64,000 nt of DNA from Serratia sp. H1w (GCF_000633355.1 NZ_AYMQ01000105.1:43550-107549); one strand, 5' to 3'; shown: positions 1 through 8,900, counted from the first letter of the stretch. Translations and numbers: made by a program. The notes: a model not told the origin generated them from the sequence alone.

Positions 1-635
1 GACGAAACGGCCCCGCCCACCGAAACCAGATAGTTGGTGATGCCTTTACGCGCCATCAACTGCACCAACTGATCCACACCGTAGCCTTCACCCAGCGTGG
101 AGAGATCGACATACATGCCCGGCAGATCTTTTTGCAACCATTCACCCCGGTTGTCGCTGAGCAGCTTCAGATGTTGTAAGCCAATCTGGCTGCGTGCCGC
201 TTCGATCTGCTGCTGGCTAGGGACTTTGACGACTCGTTTATCCGGGCCGAAACCCCACAGGTTAACCAACGGGCCAACGGTAATATCCATCGCGCCCCCG
301 GTATCACGGCCAATGCGCTGGGCGGTGAGGATGATATCGGCCATCCCACGGGGAATAGGTTGCGGATCGGCGCTTGGGTTCTGGTTGAAGCGAGATAACA
401 CCGAATCTGGGCGGTAGGTCGAAATGTCGTCGTTGGCCTGCTCCAACAGCGCATCGATCTCTTGCTGTAATTGCTGTTTGCTCTCGGTGATAGTACCGCT
501 CACCTTCACGCTATAGAACGTCCCCATGGTTTTGCCTTCGATATCGATCTGGGGGCGGGTGTTGGCATCGTTACAGGCGGCTAGCAACATAATTGCCGCG
601 CTCAGCAGCAGCCCTTTGGCAATGGAATTGGCCAT
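1..635 (-). CDS. apbE: FAD:protein FMN transferase ApbE (C-terminus beyond window)
   Basis: The reverse strand reads 211 codons from an ATG at 635 without a stop to the window edge. The N-terminus has a lipoprotein signal peptide with lipobox LLAAC, followed by NDANTRPQIDIEGKTMGT and then a DISTYRPDSVLSRFN stretch typical of ApbE. A GGAMDITVGPLVNLWGFG segment and a DLSTLGEGYGVDQL segment are also typical of the family. ApbE proteins use FAD to attach FMN covalently to a threonine of NqrB/NqrC or RnfG-type subunits, working in the periplasm from an inner-membrane lipid anchor. No nqr or rnf gene is beside it on the upstream side, so it appears to be a lone gene here. The last third of the protein is missing only because the window ends. 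Confidence 0.9.
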   Translation of the reverse strand, partial: MANSIAKGLLLSAAIMLLAACNDANTRPQIDIEGKTMGTFYSVKVSGTITESKQQLQQEIDALLEQANDDISTYRPDSVLSRFNQNPSADPQPIPRGMADIILTAQRIGRDTGGAMDITVGPLVNLWGFGPDKRVVKVPSQQQIEAARSQIGLQHLKLLSDNRGEWLQKDLPGMYVDLSTLGEGYGVDQLVQLMARKGITNYLVSVGGAVS

Positions 636-780
636 AGAAAATCCTAAAAGCAGGGAAAGACGACGGGTATAAAACAAAATCGGCCAAATGAAAAGGGCAA
701 CGTGCTTTTTTACTGGCGTAATTCAAGAGGTTCGGCTAACGTCACTTTCCAGTCCTCGCTTGGAAAATAAGAGTAACACC

Positions 781-1896
781 ATGAGTTCAAATGCGGTGAC
801 CAGTTTGTTGCGGCCATTTTTGCACGATCGTTTTCTGCACGCGTTGCTGCTGATGGGGATGCTACTGTATGCCATTGGTCCGCAGTCGCTAACGGCGCTA
901 TCTGGCTTTATCGATTGGCGCACCATTATGACCCTGCTGGGGTTAATGCTGCTGACCAAGGGGGTCGAAGTCAGCGGCTATTTCGATTTTATTGGTCGCC
1001 ATATCGTCAACACCTTGCACAGCGAACGATCGCTGGCGCTGTTTTTGGTCTTTTCCGCCGCTTTGCTGTCGTCGTTTCTTACCAACGACGTAGCGTTGTT
1101 TATCGTTATCCCGCTTACCATCACGCTGAAAAAACTCTCTTCACTGCCGGTAAGCCGCCTGATCATCTTCCAGGCGCTGGCGGTGAACGCTGGGTCATTG
1201 CTCACGCCGATCGGCAACCCACAAAATATTTTGCTGTGGAGCAAGTCTTCGCTGACCTTTATGGAGTTTATTGGCCGCATGGCGCCGTTTGGCGTAGCGA
1301 TGATGCTGAGCTTGCTGGTGGTTACCTGGTTCTGCTTCCCGGCGCGTAAAATCCTTAAGGCTCCAAACACCCAGCCCTATCCTTATCAAATGCGTCTGTT
1401 GCTAGGCTGTGTGGCGCTGTATGTGGTCTTTCTGATTTGCCTGGATCTTGATGTGCCGCTGTACGGCATGTTGCTGGTATTAGCCGGTTTTCTGCTGCTG
1501 GCCCGCAAGGTGCTGTTGCAGATCGACTGGTGCCTGATTTTGGTGTTTATCGCCATGTTTATCGATATCGGCCTGCTGACCCAACTGCCCGCGATGCAGC
1601 CGTTGTTTAACCAGATCGCCTCGCTGGCGGACGGCAGTGTGTACGTGTTGGGTATCGCTTTATCTCAGGTTATCAGTAACGTACCCGCGACGATCCTGTT
1701 GCTGAACTATGTTCCTTCCAGCGCCCTGGTGGCCTATGCGGTGAACGCTGGGGGCTTTGGTCTGGCAATCGGTTCGATGGCGAACCTGATCGCCCTGCGG
1801 ATGGCGGGGGAACGCCAGATCTGGCTGCGGTTCCATTACTATTCGATACCGTTCCTGGCCTGGGCTACGCTGGTCGGCTGGCTGCTACTGCGTTAA
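781..1896 (+). CDS. ybiR: YbiR-like SLC13/ArsB-family inner-membrane anion transporter
   Basis: This 371-residue protein is almost wholly hydrophobic, with about ten predicted membrane segments. The segment around 'SSFLTNDVALFIVIPL' and the mirrored 'QVISNVPATILLL' are the paired re-entrant motifs of the ion-transporter (ArsB/NhaD/SLC13) superfamily. Length and composition agree with E. coli YbiR (about 372 residues), whose substrate is not firmly known. An in-frame ATG exists 93 bases upstream, but residues added there are not hydrophobic and have no family counterpart, so 781 is preferred. The 3' end overlaps the 3' end of the opposite-strand MocR gene by 32 bases. Family assignment is good; the exact orthology is inferred. 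Confidence 0.75.
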   Translation: MSSNAVTSLLRPFLHDRFLHALLLMGMLLYAIGPQSLTALSGFIDWRTIMTLLGLMLLTKGVEVSGYFDFIGRHIVNTLHSERSLALFLVFSAALLSSFLTNDVALFIVIPLTITLKKLSSLPVSRLIIFQALAVNAGSLLTPIGNPQNILLWSKSSLTFMEFIGRMAPFGVAMMLSLLVVTWFCFPARKILKAPNTQPYPYQMRLLLGCVALYVVFLICLDLDVPLYGMLLVLAGFLLLARKVLLQIDWCLILVFIAMFIDIGLLTQLPAMQPLFNQIASLADGSVYVLGIALSQVISNVPATILLLNYVPSSALVAYAVNAGGFGLAIGSMANLIALRMAGERQIWLRFHYYSIPFLAWATLVGWLLLR

Positions 1897-3316
1897 TTCG
1901 GCGCAACCGTTCCACCGCCAGGGTTATCTCCCGTGGCGTTAAGGCGGAGAACCCCAATAACCAGCCGTCGCGTCTGGCGTTGGCGTTCTGATATAGAGCA
2001 GAGAGCCCAGGAGTCACCACGCCCAACTGCTGTGCCTGTCGGGTAAGCTCCGCCTCTTGCCCCACTGGCAGCCAGACGCCGAGCTGTAGACCGCCGTCCG
2101 AGTGCAATGGCGTAACCAAATGCTGCAGGTGCTGTGCTAACTCCGTCAGCAGCCAATTGCGGCGGCTGCGATAGAGTTGGCGCATGTAGCGGATGTGGGC
2201 GGCAAAATGCCCTTGCAGCATAAACTCTGCCGTTACGGCCTGTGCCAACTGAGCGCAATGGCCGTCATACACCGAACGTGCGGTGGTAAACGCCGCGATC
2301 AAAGCAGGGGGCACGATCAGATAGGCCAACCGTAGCGAAGGGAATAACGCTTTGGAGAAGGTGCCGACATACAGCACCGTACCGTGGCGATCCAGACCCT
2401 GCACGGCGGGCATCGGTTGGCCGTCATAGTGAAACTCGCTGTCGTAGTCATCTTCAATAATCCAGCTGTGCGACCGCCGCGCCTGTTCCAACAGAGCCAA
2501 CCGTCGTTCCAGGCTGAGCGCCACGCCAGTGGGATATTGATGCGAAGGTGTCAGATAGACCAGGCGAGGGGTCGGCAATGAGTCGTCTGGCCGCAGCCCG
2601 TGCTCATCCACCGTCACAGGTACCAGCTTAGCTCCCGCGCTGGTAAAGGCGTTCCTGGCCCCATTGTAACCCGGCTCCTCAACCCACACCGCATCCCCAT
2701 TATCGATCAGCAAGGTCGCGATCAGCTGTAATGCCTGCTGGGAGCTGGTCAGTACGATCACCTGCTCCGCATCGCAGTTCACGCCACGGGTCTGGCCAAC
2801 GTAACCGGCAATGGCTTCACGCAGTGGCAGGTAGCCTTGGGGATCGCCATAACGCAGCAGTTTCTCCCCTTGTAGCCGCAGCCGTTGGGCGGTGAGCTGT
2901 TGCCAGAGCTTCAGCGGGAAGGCGCGCAGATCCGGCGAACCGGCGGCAAACGGCAGTGGCTGCTGTGGATCGCGGCAGCCCCCGGTTTGTACAATCGCCA
3001 AACCGCGCTGCGAGAGCCGTAGCTGGCCGCTGGATTTGCGTATTGCCGCAGGCTTGCTTATCTGAATGGCGACATAGGTGCCTTGGCCCACTCGGCGTTG
3101 CAGATAGCCCTCGGCTTCCAGTTGTGAGTAGGCGGCCTCGGCGGTAACCCGCGAAACGCTCAGATCGGCCGCCAGAACCCGTGAGGAAGGCAGCCGTTGG
3201 CCCGCGCTTAAGGTGCCTCCATGGATCGCCTTACGTAACGTATTGCACACTCGCTCACGCAGCGTGCCCGTCACGTTCTCCGCTTGTTGAAACAGCGTCA
3301 ACAGTACCTGAGACAT
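1865..3316 (-). CDS. MocR/PdxR-type PLP-dependent transcriptional regulator
   Basis: The protein has 483 residues: an N-terminal GntR-type winged helix (about 1-75, including PSSRVLAADLSVSRVTAEAAY), a linker, and a class I/II aminotransferase-like domain (about 110-480). The PLP-lysine region is GTFSKALFPSLRLAYL, and the cofactor-contact motif IIEDDYDSEFHYDG is present. MocR proteins sense PLP, an aldimine or an amino acid through the aminotransferase fold and usually control a divergent neighbour. The start at 3316 (MSQVLLTLF) is chosen because the N-terminal extension to 3385 is not conserved in such proteins. The gene is divergent from a rhodanese gene, with 92 bases between them that hold an inverted repeat. 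The likely target is that neighbour and the gene itself; the ligand is unknown. Confidence 0.85.
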   Translation of the reverse strand: MSQVLLTLFQQAENVTGTLRERVCNTLRKAIHGGTLSAGQRLPSSRVLAADLSVSRVTAEAAYSQLEAEGYLQRRVGQGTYVAIQISKPAAIRKSSGQLRLSQRGLAIVQTGGCRDPQQPLPFAAGSPDLRAFPLKLWQQLTAQRLRLQGEKLLRYGDPQGYLPLREAIAGYVGQTRGVNCDAEQVIVLTSSQQALQLIATLLIDNGDAVWVEEPGYNGARNAFTSAGAKLVPVTVDEHGLRPDDSLPTPRLVYLTPSHQYPTGVALSLERRLALLEQARRSHSWIIEDDYDSEFHYDGQPMPAVQGLDRHGTVLYVGTFSKALFPSLRLAYLIVPPALIAAFTTARSVYDGHCAQLAQAVTAEFMLQGHFAAHIRYMRQLYRSRRNWLLTELAQHLQHLVTPLHSDGGLQLGVWLPVGQEAELTRQAQQLGVVTPGLSALYQNANARRDGWLLGFSALTPREITLAVERLRRINAVAASRPA

Positions 3317-3320
3317 AATC

Positions 3321-3361
3321 GGTCTTACCAACCAGATAAAATGGGTATCAATGATAAGACC
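3321..3361. promoter_or_regulatory. Candidate MocR operator between divergent genes
   Basis: A perfect inverted repeat GGTCTTA (3321-3327) and TAAGACC (3355-3361) lies between the divergent MocR regulator and the rhodanese gene, with a 27-base spacer containing ACCAGAT. The position right beside the regulator start is what is expected of an autoregulatory MocR site. Binding is inferred. Confidence 0.4.
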
Positions 3362-3408
3362 AAAATCGGGCACTATTGTCATCATCCTTCATGCACTGGA
3401 ATTGAACT

Positions 3409-3861
3409 ATGAGCGTTTCTTCATTGGTATTGGCCTTTCCCCCGGCAGCGTCGGCACTGAGCCAGGATTATCTGGCGGCCAAGCTCAGCTTTTACACCGA
3501 CTCGGCGGACGTGGCAGAGGATTTACGCAACGGCGTCAGCGAGATTGTGGTGATCGATACCCGCGCAAGTGCGGTATACGCCGCCGGGCATATTCCCGGT
3601 GCAGTGAGTTTCCCCCATCGTTTGATGGATGAAAGCAGTACCTCAACCCTCGATCGTGACAAAGTCTATGTCACCTATTGCGATGGGATTGGCTGTAACG
3701 GTTCCACGCAGGGAGCCTACAAGTTGGCTAAGCTCGGCTTTCGGGTCAAAGAGCTGATCGGTGGGCTGGATTTCTGGCTACGCGATGGCCATCCGGTGGC
3801 CATCGGTGCTGAGCAGGGAACGATGCAAGGGCAGGCTAAAACGCCGGAGTGCGGCTGTTAG
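3409..3861 (+). CDS. Rhodanese-like sulfurtransferase
   Basis: This 150-residue cytoplasmic protein has a single rhodanese domain (about 25-130). The substrate strand reads IVVIDTRASAVYAAGHIPGA, and the active-site loop starts at Cys91 in CDGIGCNGST, preceded by the beta strand KVYVTYC. The second Cys of the loop (96) and a Cys-Gly-Cys at the extreme C-terminus are notable. Single-domain rhodaneses carry persulfide sulfur on the loop cysteine; the acceptor is not predictable here. The gene is divergent from a MocR-type regulator that probably controls it, and its stop overlaps the flk stop by four bases on the other strand. Confidence 0.85.
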   Translation: MSVSSLVLAFPPAASALSQDYLAAKLSFYTDSADVAEDLRNGVSEIVVIDTRASAVYAAGHIPGAVSFPHRLMDESSTSTLDRDKVYVTYCDGIGCNGSTQGAYKLAKLGFRVKELIGGLDFWLRDGHPVAIGAEQGTMQGQAKTPECGC

Positions 3862-4880
3862 AACAGCGCCCACAGTATCAATGCCAATACGATAACGCCG
3901 ACGACCAGCGCCAAAGGCTTGCTGAATATCGATTGTAAAGGCTGCGGCAGGGCGGCGATGAGCGGATTAAGCAATGGCTGCGGCTGTTGAACGTCGCTTT
4001 GCAACGAAGGAGCGTGGCCAGCCTTGTCCAGACGGCGGGTAAACAACTGCTGGATCACGTCGTTCAACTGCGCATGGGTCAACGGCGTAGTAAAGCTGCC
4101 GTTAAAGCGGTTCTGGCAGTAGTCGTTGAGCTGTTGTTGTTCCTGCTGATCCGCTGGCTGTTTCAATACCGCCAGCAGGTTTTGCAGGGTTGGGGCCGTT
4201 TGCGGGCTGAGCGCCAATTTCACCTGCATAAACTGGCTGAGCAGTTGGAAGTGGCGTGCGGGCAGCGGATCGTTGATTTTTACCCCGACCAGATCGAACA
4301 GTGCCTGCCAGAGCTTGGCCGGTGTCTCGCCGGTAGCCGCGCTGAGCTTGGTCACCTGCAACTGCAAGTGCTGGTGTTCCGCAGGCAGCAGCGGACGGTC
4401 ACTGGTGGCCGTTTGCTGCGGATGAGGGATGGTCAGTGAGCCGGTTTGCAACAGGTTCAAGACTTGCTGCAACTGCTGATGGCTCAACTGGCTCAACACC
4501 GTATGACCAAATTGCTGACGGATAAAATCGCTGACCGCCTGGCGGTTATTACCCTGTGGCAGCAGTTCGGTGAGCTGTTGCAACAGTTGGCGGCTGGCAT
4601 GGCTCTGCTGGGCCACGCCAAGGCGGTTTTGCAGCAACTGCTCAGCCGGTTGGAAATGGCGCGCCAACAGTTCACTGTGGTTATCCGCACCTAATTCATG
4701 GCGCAGCGTGACCCAGATCTCGGCGGATTTGGCCGGGCTAAGGGCCATAATCTTGACGATCAGTTTTTCCAACTGGGTACGTTGGGCCGGGGAGAGCGGT
4801 TGATCGTCGGCAGGTGGTTTACCTGCAGTCGGAGGGTGATCGGCTGCGCCAGGAGCGCCAGGTCCACTTAACGGTTGCAT
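3858..4880 (-). CDS. flk: Flagellar biosynthesis regulator Flk
   Basis: The protein has 340 residues: a Pro/Gly-rich N-terminus (PLSGPGAPGAADHPP), a Gln- and Leu-rich helical middle, and one C-terminal membrane segment (LALVVGVIVLALILWAL) that leaves almost nothing outside. This matches E. coli/Salmonella Flk (331 residues) along its length, including NNRQAVSDFIRQQFG and LLPAEHQHLQLQVTKL. Flk sits on the inner membrane and helps stop premature secretion of the anti-sigma factor FlgM. In E. coli flk lies just upstream of pdxB; here about 15 kb separate them. The tail anchor is intact. Confidence 0.92.
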   Translation of the reverse strand: MQPLSGPGAPGAADHPPTAGKPPADDQPLSPAQRTQLEKLIVKIMALSPAKSAEIWVTLRHELGADNHSELLARHFQPAEQLLQNRLGVAQQSHASRQLLQQLTELLPQGNNRQAVSDFIRQQFGHTVLSQLSHQQLQQVLNLLQTGSLTIPHPQQTATSDRPLLPAEHQHLQLQVTKLSAATGETPAKLWQALFDLVGVKINDPLPARHFQLLSQFMQVKLALSPQTAPTLQNLLAVLKQPADQQEQQQLNDYCQNRFNGSFTTPLTHAQLNDVIQQLFTRRLDKAGHAPSLQSDVQQPQPLLNPLIAALPQPLQSIFSKPLALVVGVIVLALILWALF

Positions 4881-5061
4881 ATCACCAGTCCTTCGCAGTG
4901 TATAAAGTCGGCATACCCGGCGAAAAGCGCAGGCTTAATCGCTTATGATACCTGTAATTTGGTGCCATCAATACCGCCCGCCAGACATTTCTTTACAGGC
5001 CAATCGTTGCTTATCCTATTTGCGCCGCTAAGATAGGCGCAGATACGGCATTGAGGGTGTG

Positions 5062-5430
5062 ATGATTAATCGACAGCGGATTGCAAAATGGTTTCTATAC
5101 CTGGCTTGCCTGGTGGTGCTGACGTGCCTCACCCAGCGCATGGCGGGTCTGCATACCTTGCAGTTGGCTCTTGGTTTACCTGCTGTCAGCATTAGCCAAT
5201 CCTCGGCCGGAGTCGATGAAGAAGCGACGACTTCTACCCCCTGTGAACTGAGTGCCAAATCGCTGCTGGCCTCTCCGCCGGTGATGTTCGAAAACGTGCT
5301 GTTTGGCCTGGGGATGTTGCTGATCCTGCTGGCACCGATCGTCGCCCCACGCTTACCGCTGCCGCCTTTACGCGTTATTTCTCCCACCACCCTCAGGGTA
5401 CATCTACGATTATGCGTGTTCCGAGAATGA
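5062..5430 (+). CDS. scsA: Copper-sensitivity suppressor ScsA
   Basis: A 122-residue protein with an N-terminal membrane segment (WFLYLACLVVLTC) and a second near residue 80-95 (VLFGLGMLLILLAPIVAP); one Cys pair candidate (Cys22 region and PCELSAK) lies between. ScsA proteins are small inner-membrane proteins encoded first in scsABCD and are linked to copper and peroxide tolerance; their chemistry is not settled. A GTG lies three bases upstream of the ATG at 5062; the ATG has the better spacing to GAGGG. It is followed after 49 bases by scsB. Identification rests mainly on size, topology and operon position. Confidence 0.75.
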   Translation: MINRQRIAKWFLYLACLVVLTCLTQRMAGLHTLQLALGLPAVSISQSSAGVDEEATTSTPCELSAKSLLASPPVMFENVLFGLGMLLILLAPIVAPRLPLPPLRVISPTTLRVHLRLCVFRE

Positions 5431-5479
5431 GTTAATCCCTCGTCAAACCGAGTGACTACTTTATTTTTGGAGAACAACT

Positions 5480-7510
5480 ATGTTGAATTTCATCAGGCTG
5501 GCGTTGACTTGCCTGTTAGTGCTATGGCTACCCGCGTCACAGGCGGCGGATAGTGGCTGGCTGCAAAGCCTGCAAAACGATCATGCGAAAATCAGGCTGC
5601 GTGCCGACACCAGCAAAGGGGATGAAACCCGGGTGCTGCTCGCCGTTGAGCTGGAAAAAGGGTGGAAAACCTACTGGCGCTCACCAGGGGAAGGGGGCAT
5701 TGCGCCTGCTATCACCTGGCAGGGCAACCCGCCACCGGCAACCTGGTTTTGGCCAACGCCGCAGCGCTTTGACGTAGCGGGGATCTCTACGCAGGGCTAT
5801 CAGCAGCGGGTCACGCTGCCCATCGTGTTAAAGGGGACTGCACCGCAACAATTGGCGGGGACGCTGACCTTATCCACCTGTAGCAACGTCTGCATCCTGA
5901 CCGACTATCCGTTCAAACTGGATCTCACCACGCCGCATGATCCGCAGTTCAATCACGACTTCGCTCAGGCGATGGGGCAGGTGCCGATTGCCAGCGGGCT
6001 GGTGGACAGCCTGCAAGCCGGTTATCGCAACGGTGAGTTGCAGATTAGCGCGCAACGTAAAGCAGGCTGGCAACAGCCGGAGCTGTTCTTTGATACGTTG
6101 ACGGGAGCCGATCTTGGCAAGCCAACGGTCAGCAGTGATGGAGAGAGCCTGCAAGCGCGAGTTCCAGTAAGCGATGGTTGGGGGGATGCAGCTCCAGATC
6201 TGCGCGGTAAACAACTGCGGCTGGTTACCAGCGACGGAGGTATTGCTCAAGAGGTTACCGCGACCATTGGCGGGCCGCTTGCGCTGTCCTGCACGGCTGC
6301 CTTCCCCTTGTGGCAGGCGGTGCTGATGGCATTGGCCGGCGGTTTCATTCTTAACCTGATGCCTTGTGTGCTACCGGTGCTGGGAATGAAGCTGGGTTCT
6401 ATCTTGCAGGTCGAACAGCGCGATCGGCGCAGCGTGCGCTGGCAATTCCTGGCTTCTTCCCTCGGGATCGTGGTGTCCTTCATGGCGCTGGCCCTGCTGA
6501 TGACGTTGTTGCGTCTGAGCAATCACGCGCTGGGTTGGGGGATCCAATTCCAAAACCCGTGGTTTATCGGTTTTATGGTGCTGGTGACGCTGTTGTTTAG
6601 CGCCAACCTGTTCGGCCTGTTCCATCTGCAACTCTCTTCCTCGTTGAATACCAAACTGGCTACCCAAGGTGGGCGCGGATTGAGTGGCCATTTCTGGCAG
6701 GGAGCGTTCGCCACGCTGCTGGCTACGCCTTGCTCGGCCCCTTTCCTGGGGACGGCGGTGGCCTTTGCGTTGGCGGCCCCATTGCCGGTGCTTTGGGGTA
6801 TGTTTGTCGCGCTGGGGATTGGCATGAGTTTGCCTTGGCTGCTGATTGCCGCCTGGCCAGCATTGGCGTTGCGTCTGCCGCGCCCGGGCCGTTGGATGAA
6901 TGGGATGCGGCTGGCACTGGGCCTGCTGATGCTGGTGTCTTCACTCTGGCTGCTTAGCCTGATGACCAACCATATCGGCTTGACGCCGACGCTGATCGCC
7001 GGAGCCGTCTTGCTGGTTGGCTTGTTACTGGCGGTGTGGCAGCAGTTGGGTGCTCGTTCAGCGGGGATCGCAACGGCCAGCGTGCTGGTGATCGGTGGTT
7101 TGGTGTTGCTGGTGGGCTCGCTGACGGCCAATCAGTGGCGACAGCCGCTGCACGACAATATTGCCTGGCAACCGCTTTCTGAGCAGGCGATTGTGCAGGC
7201 GCTGGCCGCCAACAAACGCGTTTTTGTTGATGTCACTGCCGACTGGTGCGTGACCTGCAAGGCCAATAAATACAACGTATTGCTGCGTGATGAGGTGCAA
7301 AAAGCCCTCAGTGCCGAGGATGTGGTGGCGTTGCGCGGCGACTGGAGCCGCCCGTCGGAAACCATCTCGACCTTCCTGCAACAGCGCGGCAGCGTTGCCG
7401 TACCCTTTAACCAAATTTATGGCCCTGGCACGCCAGACGGCGAAGTGTTGTCACCGCTACTCACTCGCGAAGCCGTACTGCATGCCCTGTCTAACGCCAA
7501 AGGAAAATAA
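5480..7510 (+). CDS. scsB: ScsB, DsbD-like transmembrane thiol reductase
   Basis: The protein has 676 residues. After a signal peptide (to about residue 22) there is a periplasmic N-terminal domain with a Cys134-x3-Cys138 pair (CSNVC), then about eight membrane segments with MPCVLPVLGMK (Cys296) and TPCSAPFLGTA (Cys418), and finally a thioredoxin-like domain with Cys590-x2-Cys593 (DWCVTCK). These three Cys pairs are the electron relay of the DsbD/ScsB family, which passes electrons from cytoplasmic thioredoxin to periplasmic partners. Here the expected partners are ScsC and ScsD. The Shine-Dalgarno sequence is GGAG, nine bases before the ATG, and the stop is two bases before scsC. Confidence 0.93.
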   Translation: MLNFIRLALTCLLVLWLPASQAADSGWLQSLQNDHAKIRLRADTSKGDETRVLLAVELEKGWKTYWRSPGEGGIAPAITWQGNPPPATWFWPTPQRFDVAGISTQGYQQRVTLPIVLKGTAPQQLAGTLTLSTCSNVCILTDYPFKLDLTTPHDPQFNHDFAQAMGQVPIASGLVDSLQAGYRNGELQISAQRKAGWQQPELFFDTLTGADLGKPTVSSDGESLQARVPVSDGWGDAAPDLRGKQLRLVTSDGGIAQEVTATIGGPLALSCTAAFPLWQAVLMALAGGFILNLMPCVLPVLGMKLGSILQVEQRDRRSVRWQFLASSLGIVVSFMALALLMTLLRLSNHALGWGIQFQNPWFIGFMVLVTLLFSANLFGLFHLQLSSSLNTKLATQGGRGLSGHFWQGAFATLLATPCSAPFLGTAVAFALAAPLPVLWGMFVALGIGMSLPWLLIAAWPALALRLPRPGRWMNGMRLALGLLMLVSSLWLLSLMTNHIGLTPTLIAGAVLLVGLLLAVWQQLGARSAGIATASVLVIGGLVLLVGSLTANQWRQPLHDNIAWQPLSEQAIVQALAANKRVFVDVTADWCVTCKANKYNVLLRDEVQKALSAEDVVALRGDWSRPSETISTFLQQRGSVAVPFNQIYGPGTPDGEVLSPLLTREAVLHALSNAKGK

Positions 7511-7512
7511 AA

Positions 7513-8229
7513 ATGAACAAACTACTGCTGTTATTGCTGTTGATTATCGCCCCGGCCTGGGCTGCGGCCCCTTTCACTCCGGAGCAGGAAGTGCGGATTA
7601 AACAACTGATCCGTGAAACCCTAGTCTCTAACCCAGATATTCTGGCGGAGGCGGCCAACGCCTGGCAGCAACAAACCCGCGAGCAGCAAATCGGTCAGGC
7701 GATTAAACAAAACAGCAAGATCCTGTTCGACGATCCGGCCAGCCCAAGGTTAGGCGCCAAGAATGCCAAGCTGACGCTGGTGGCATTCACCGATTACAAC
7801 TGCCCGTACTGTAAGCAGTTTGATCCGCAGTTGGAGAAGATCGTCAAGCAATACCCTGACGTGGCACTGGTAGTGAAGTTGTTGCCGTTCAAAGGGGAAA
7901 GCTCGATTGCGTCGGCCCGTGTGGCCCTCACCGCCTGGGAACAGCACCCTGAGCAGTTCTGGCCGTTGCATCAACGCCTGATGGCTAAAAAAGGTACCCA
8001 CGACAATGCCAGCATCGCTGCTGCCCAGGATAAAGCCGGGGTCAAGCAGGTTGCGCCCACCGAGCAGAGCATGACTACGCTGCGCACCAATATGCAACTG
8101 GCGGAACAGTTTGGCGTACAGGGAACACCGGCAACCCTGATTGGCGATCAGATGTTGCCTGGTGCGGTGTCTTATGAAGATCTGGAAGCGGTAGTGAAGG
8201 AGCAGTTGGCGAGGGTCAACCATGGCTAG
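7513..8229 (+). CDS. scsC: ScsC, periplasmic thioredoxin-fold oxidoreductase
   Basis: This 238-residue protein has a signal peptide (LLLLLLLIIAPAWAAA), a charged helical N-terminal region, and a DsbA/DsbG-type thioredoxin fold with the active site Cys97-Pro-Tyr-Cys100 (TDYNCPYCKQFD) and the cis-proline region GVQGTPATLIG. ScsC proteins are soluble periplasmic disulfide exchange proteins kept reduced by ScsB and help protect proteins during copper stress; some form trimers through the N-terminal helix. It starts two bases after scsB and overlaps scsD by eight bases, so the three are translated together. Confidence 0.92.
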   Translation: MNKLLLLLLLIIAPAWAAAPFTPEQEVRIKQLIRETLVSNPDILAEAANAWQQQTREQQIGQAIKQNSKILFDDPASPRLGAKNAKLTLVAFTDYNCPYCKQFDPQLEKIVKQYPDVALVVKLLPFKGESSIASARVALTAWEQHPEQFWPLHQRLMAKKGTHDNASIAAAQDKAGVKQVAPTEQSMTTLRTNMQLAEQFGVQGTPATLIGDQMLPGAVSYEDLEAVVKEQLARVNHG

Positions 8230-8728
8230 GTTGCGGCGCTGGACGCGCGAACTGCTGATCTTGCTGTTGCTGGTACTGGGCGTGATGTTCGCCATGGACT
8301 GGTGGCGAGCCCCACAGGCACCGCTAGCCTTTGACCAGCAAATGCTGGAAACACTGGACGGAGAGCCGGTATCGTTGGCACAGCTCAGCCAGGATCAACC
8401 CTTGCTGGTTTATTTCTGGGCCAGTTGGTGCGGGGTTTGCCGCTTTACCACGCCTTACGTGGCCAAACTGGTGGCGAACGGCGGTAACGTGATGACCGTG
8501 GCGCTGCGTTCGGGCAATGACCAGCAGGTGGAGCAGTGGCTGGCGGCCAAGAAGCTGCAACTGCCGGTGGTGAATGACGAACAAGGTAAGCTGTCGGCGC
8601 AGTGGCAGATTGGCGTAACGCCGACCATCGTCGTCATTTCTCAAGGCCAAGTGGTGCAGAGCACCACCGGCTGGACCAGCTATTGGGGCATGAAACTGCG
8701 GCTCTGGTGGGTGAGGCATATCAGTTAA
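8222..8728 (+). CDS. scsD: ScsD, membrane-anchored thioredoxin-like protein
   Basis: A 168-residue protein with one N-terminal membrane anchor (LLILLLLVLGVMFAM) and a TlpA/thioredoxin domain facing the periplasm. The active site is Cys70-Gly-Val-Cys73 in YFWASWCGVCRFTTP, and the cis-proline segment is IGVTPTIVVI. Its start overlaps the end of scsC by eight bases. It is the last gene of scsABCD; a block of palindromic repeats follows directly. Its partner thiol proteins are not known from the sequence. Confidence 0.92.
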   Translation: MARLRRWTRELLILLLLVLGVMFAMDWWRAPQAPLAFDQQMLETLDGEPVSLAQLSQDQPLLVYFWASWCGVCRFTTPYVAKLVANGGNVMTVALRSGNDQQVEQWLAAKKLQLPVVNDEQGKLSAQWQIGVTPTIVVISQGQVVQSTTGWTSYWGMKLRLWWVRHIS

Positions 8729-8730
8729 GT

Positions 8731-8764
8731 CCCTCACCCTAACCCTCTCCCACAGGGAGAGGGG
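8731..8764. repeat. REP-like palindromic repeat, copy 1
   Basis: This is a CCCTCACCCTAACCCTCTCC element whose core forms CCCTCTCCC-ACA-GGGAGAGGG. It starts two bases after scsD and can form a strong stem in the 3' untranslated RNA. It is the first of ten copies recognised in the window. Confidence 0.85.
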
Positions 8765-8814
8765 ACCGAATTTGCTACAGTTTAACTCCCGCATCTGACC
8801 GCAGCTCTGGACTT

Positions 8815-8883
8815 GCTCCCTCTCCCCAACACGGTATTTATGGGATCCTCGGTTTTACCGTGGGAGAGGGCTGGGGTGAGGGG
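8815..8883. repeat. REP-like palindromic repeat, copy 2 (expanded loop)
   Basis: The left arm GCTCCCTCTCCCCA and the right arm TGGGAGAGGGCTGGGGTGAG are separated by about 33 bases, so the copy is an interrupted form. It lies between convergent scsD and the MocR gene and ends 17 bases from the latter's stop. Confidence 0.75.
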
Positions 8884-8900
8884 CGCTGGCTGGCCAGCAT

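Noticed and set aside
6523..7131. 202-codon open frame on the reverse strand
   Set aside because: It lies wholly antisense to scsB, whose domain and Cys motifs are intact; the frame is a by-product of GC-rich codons.
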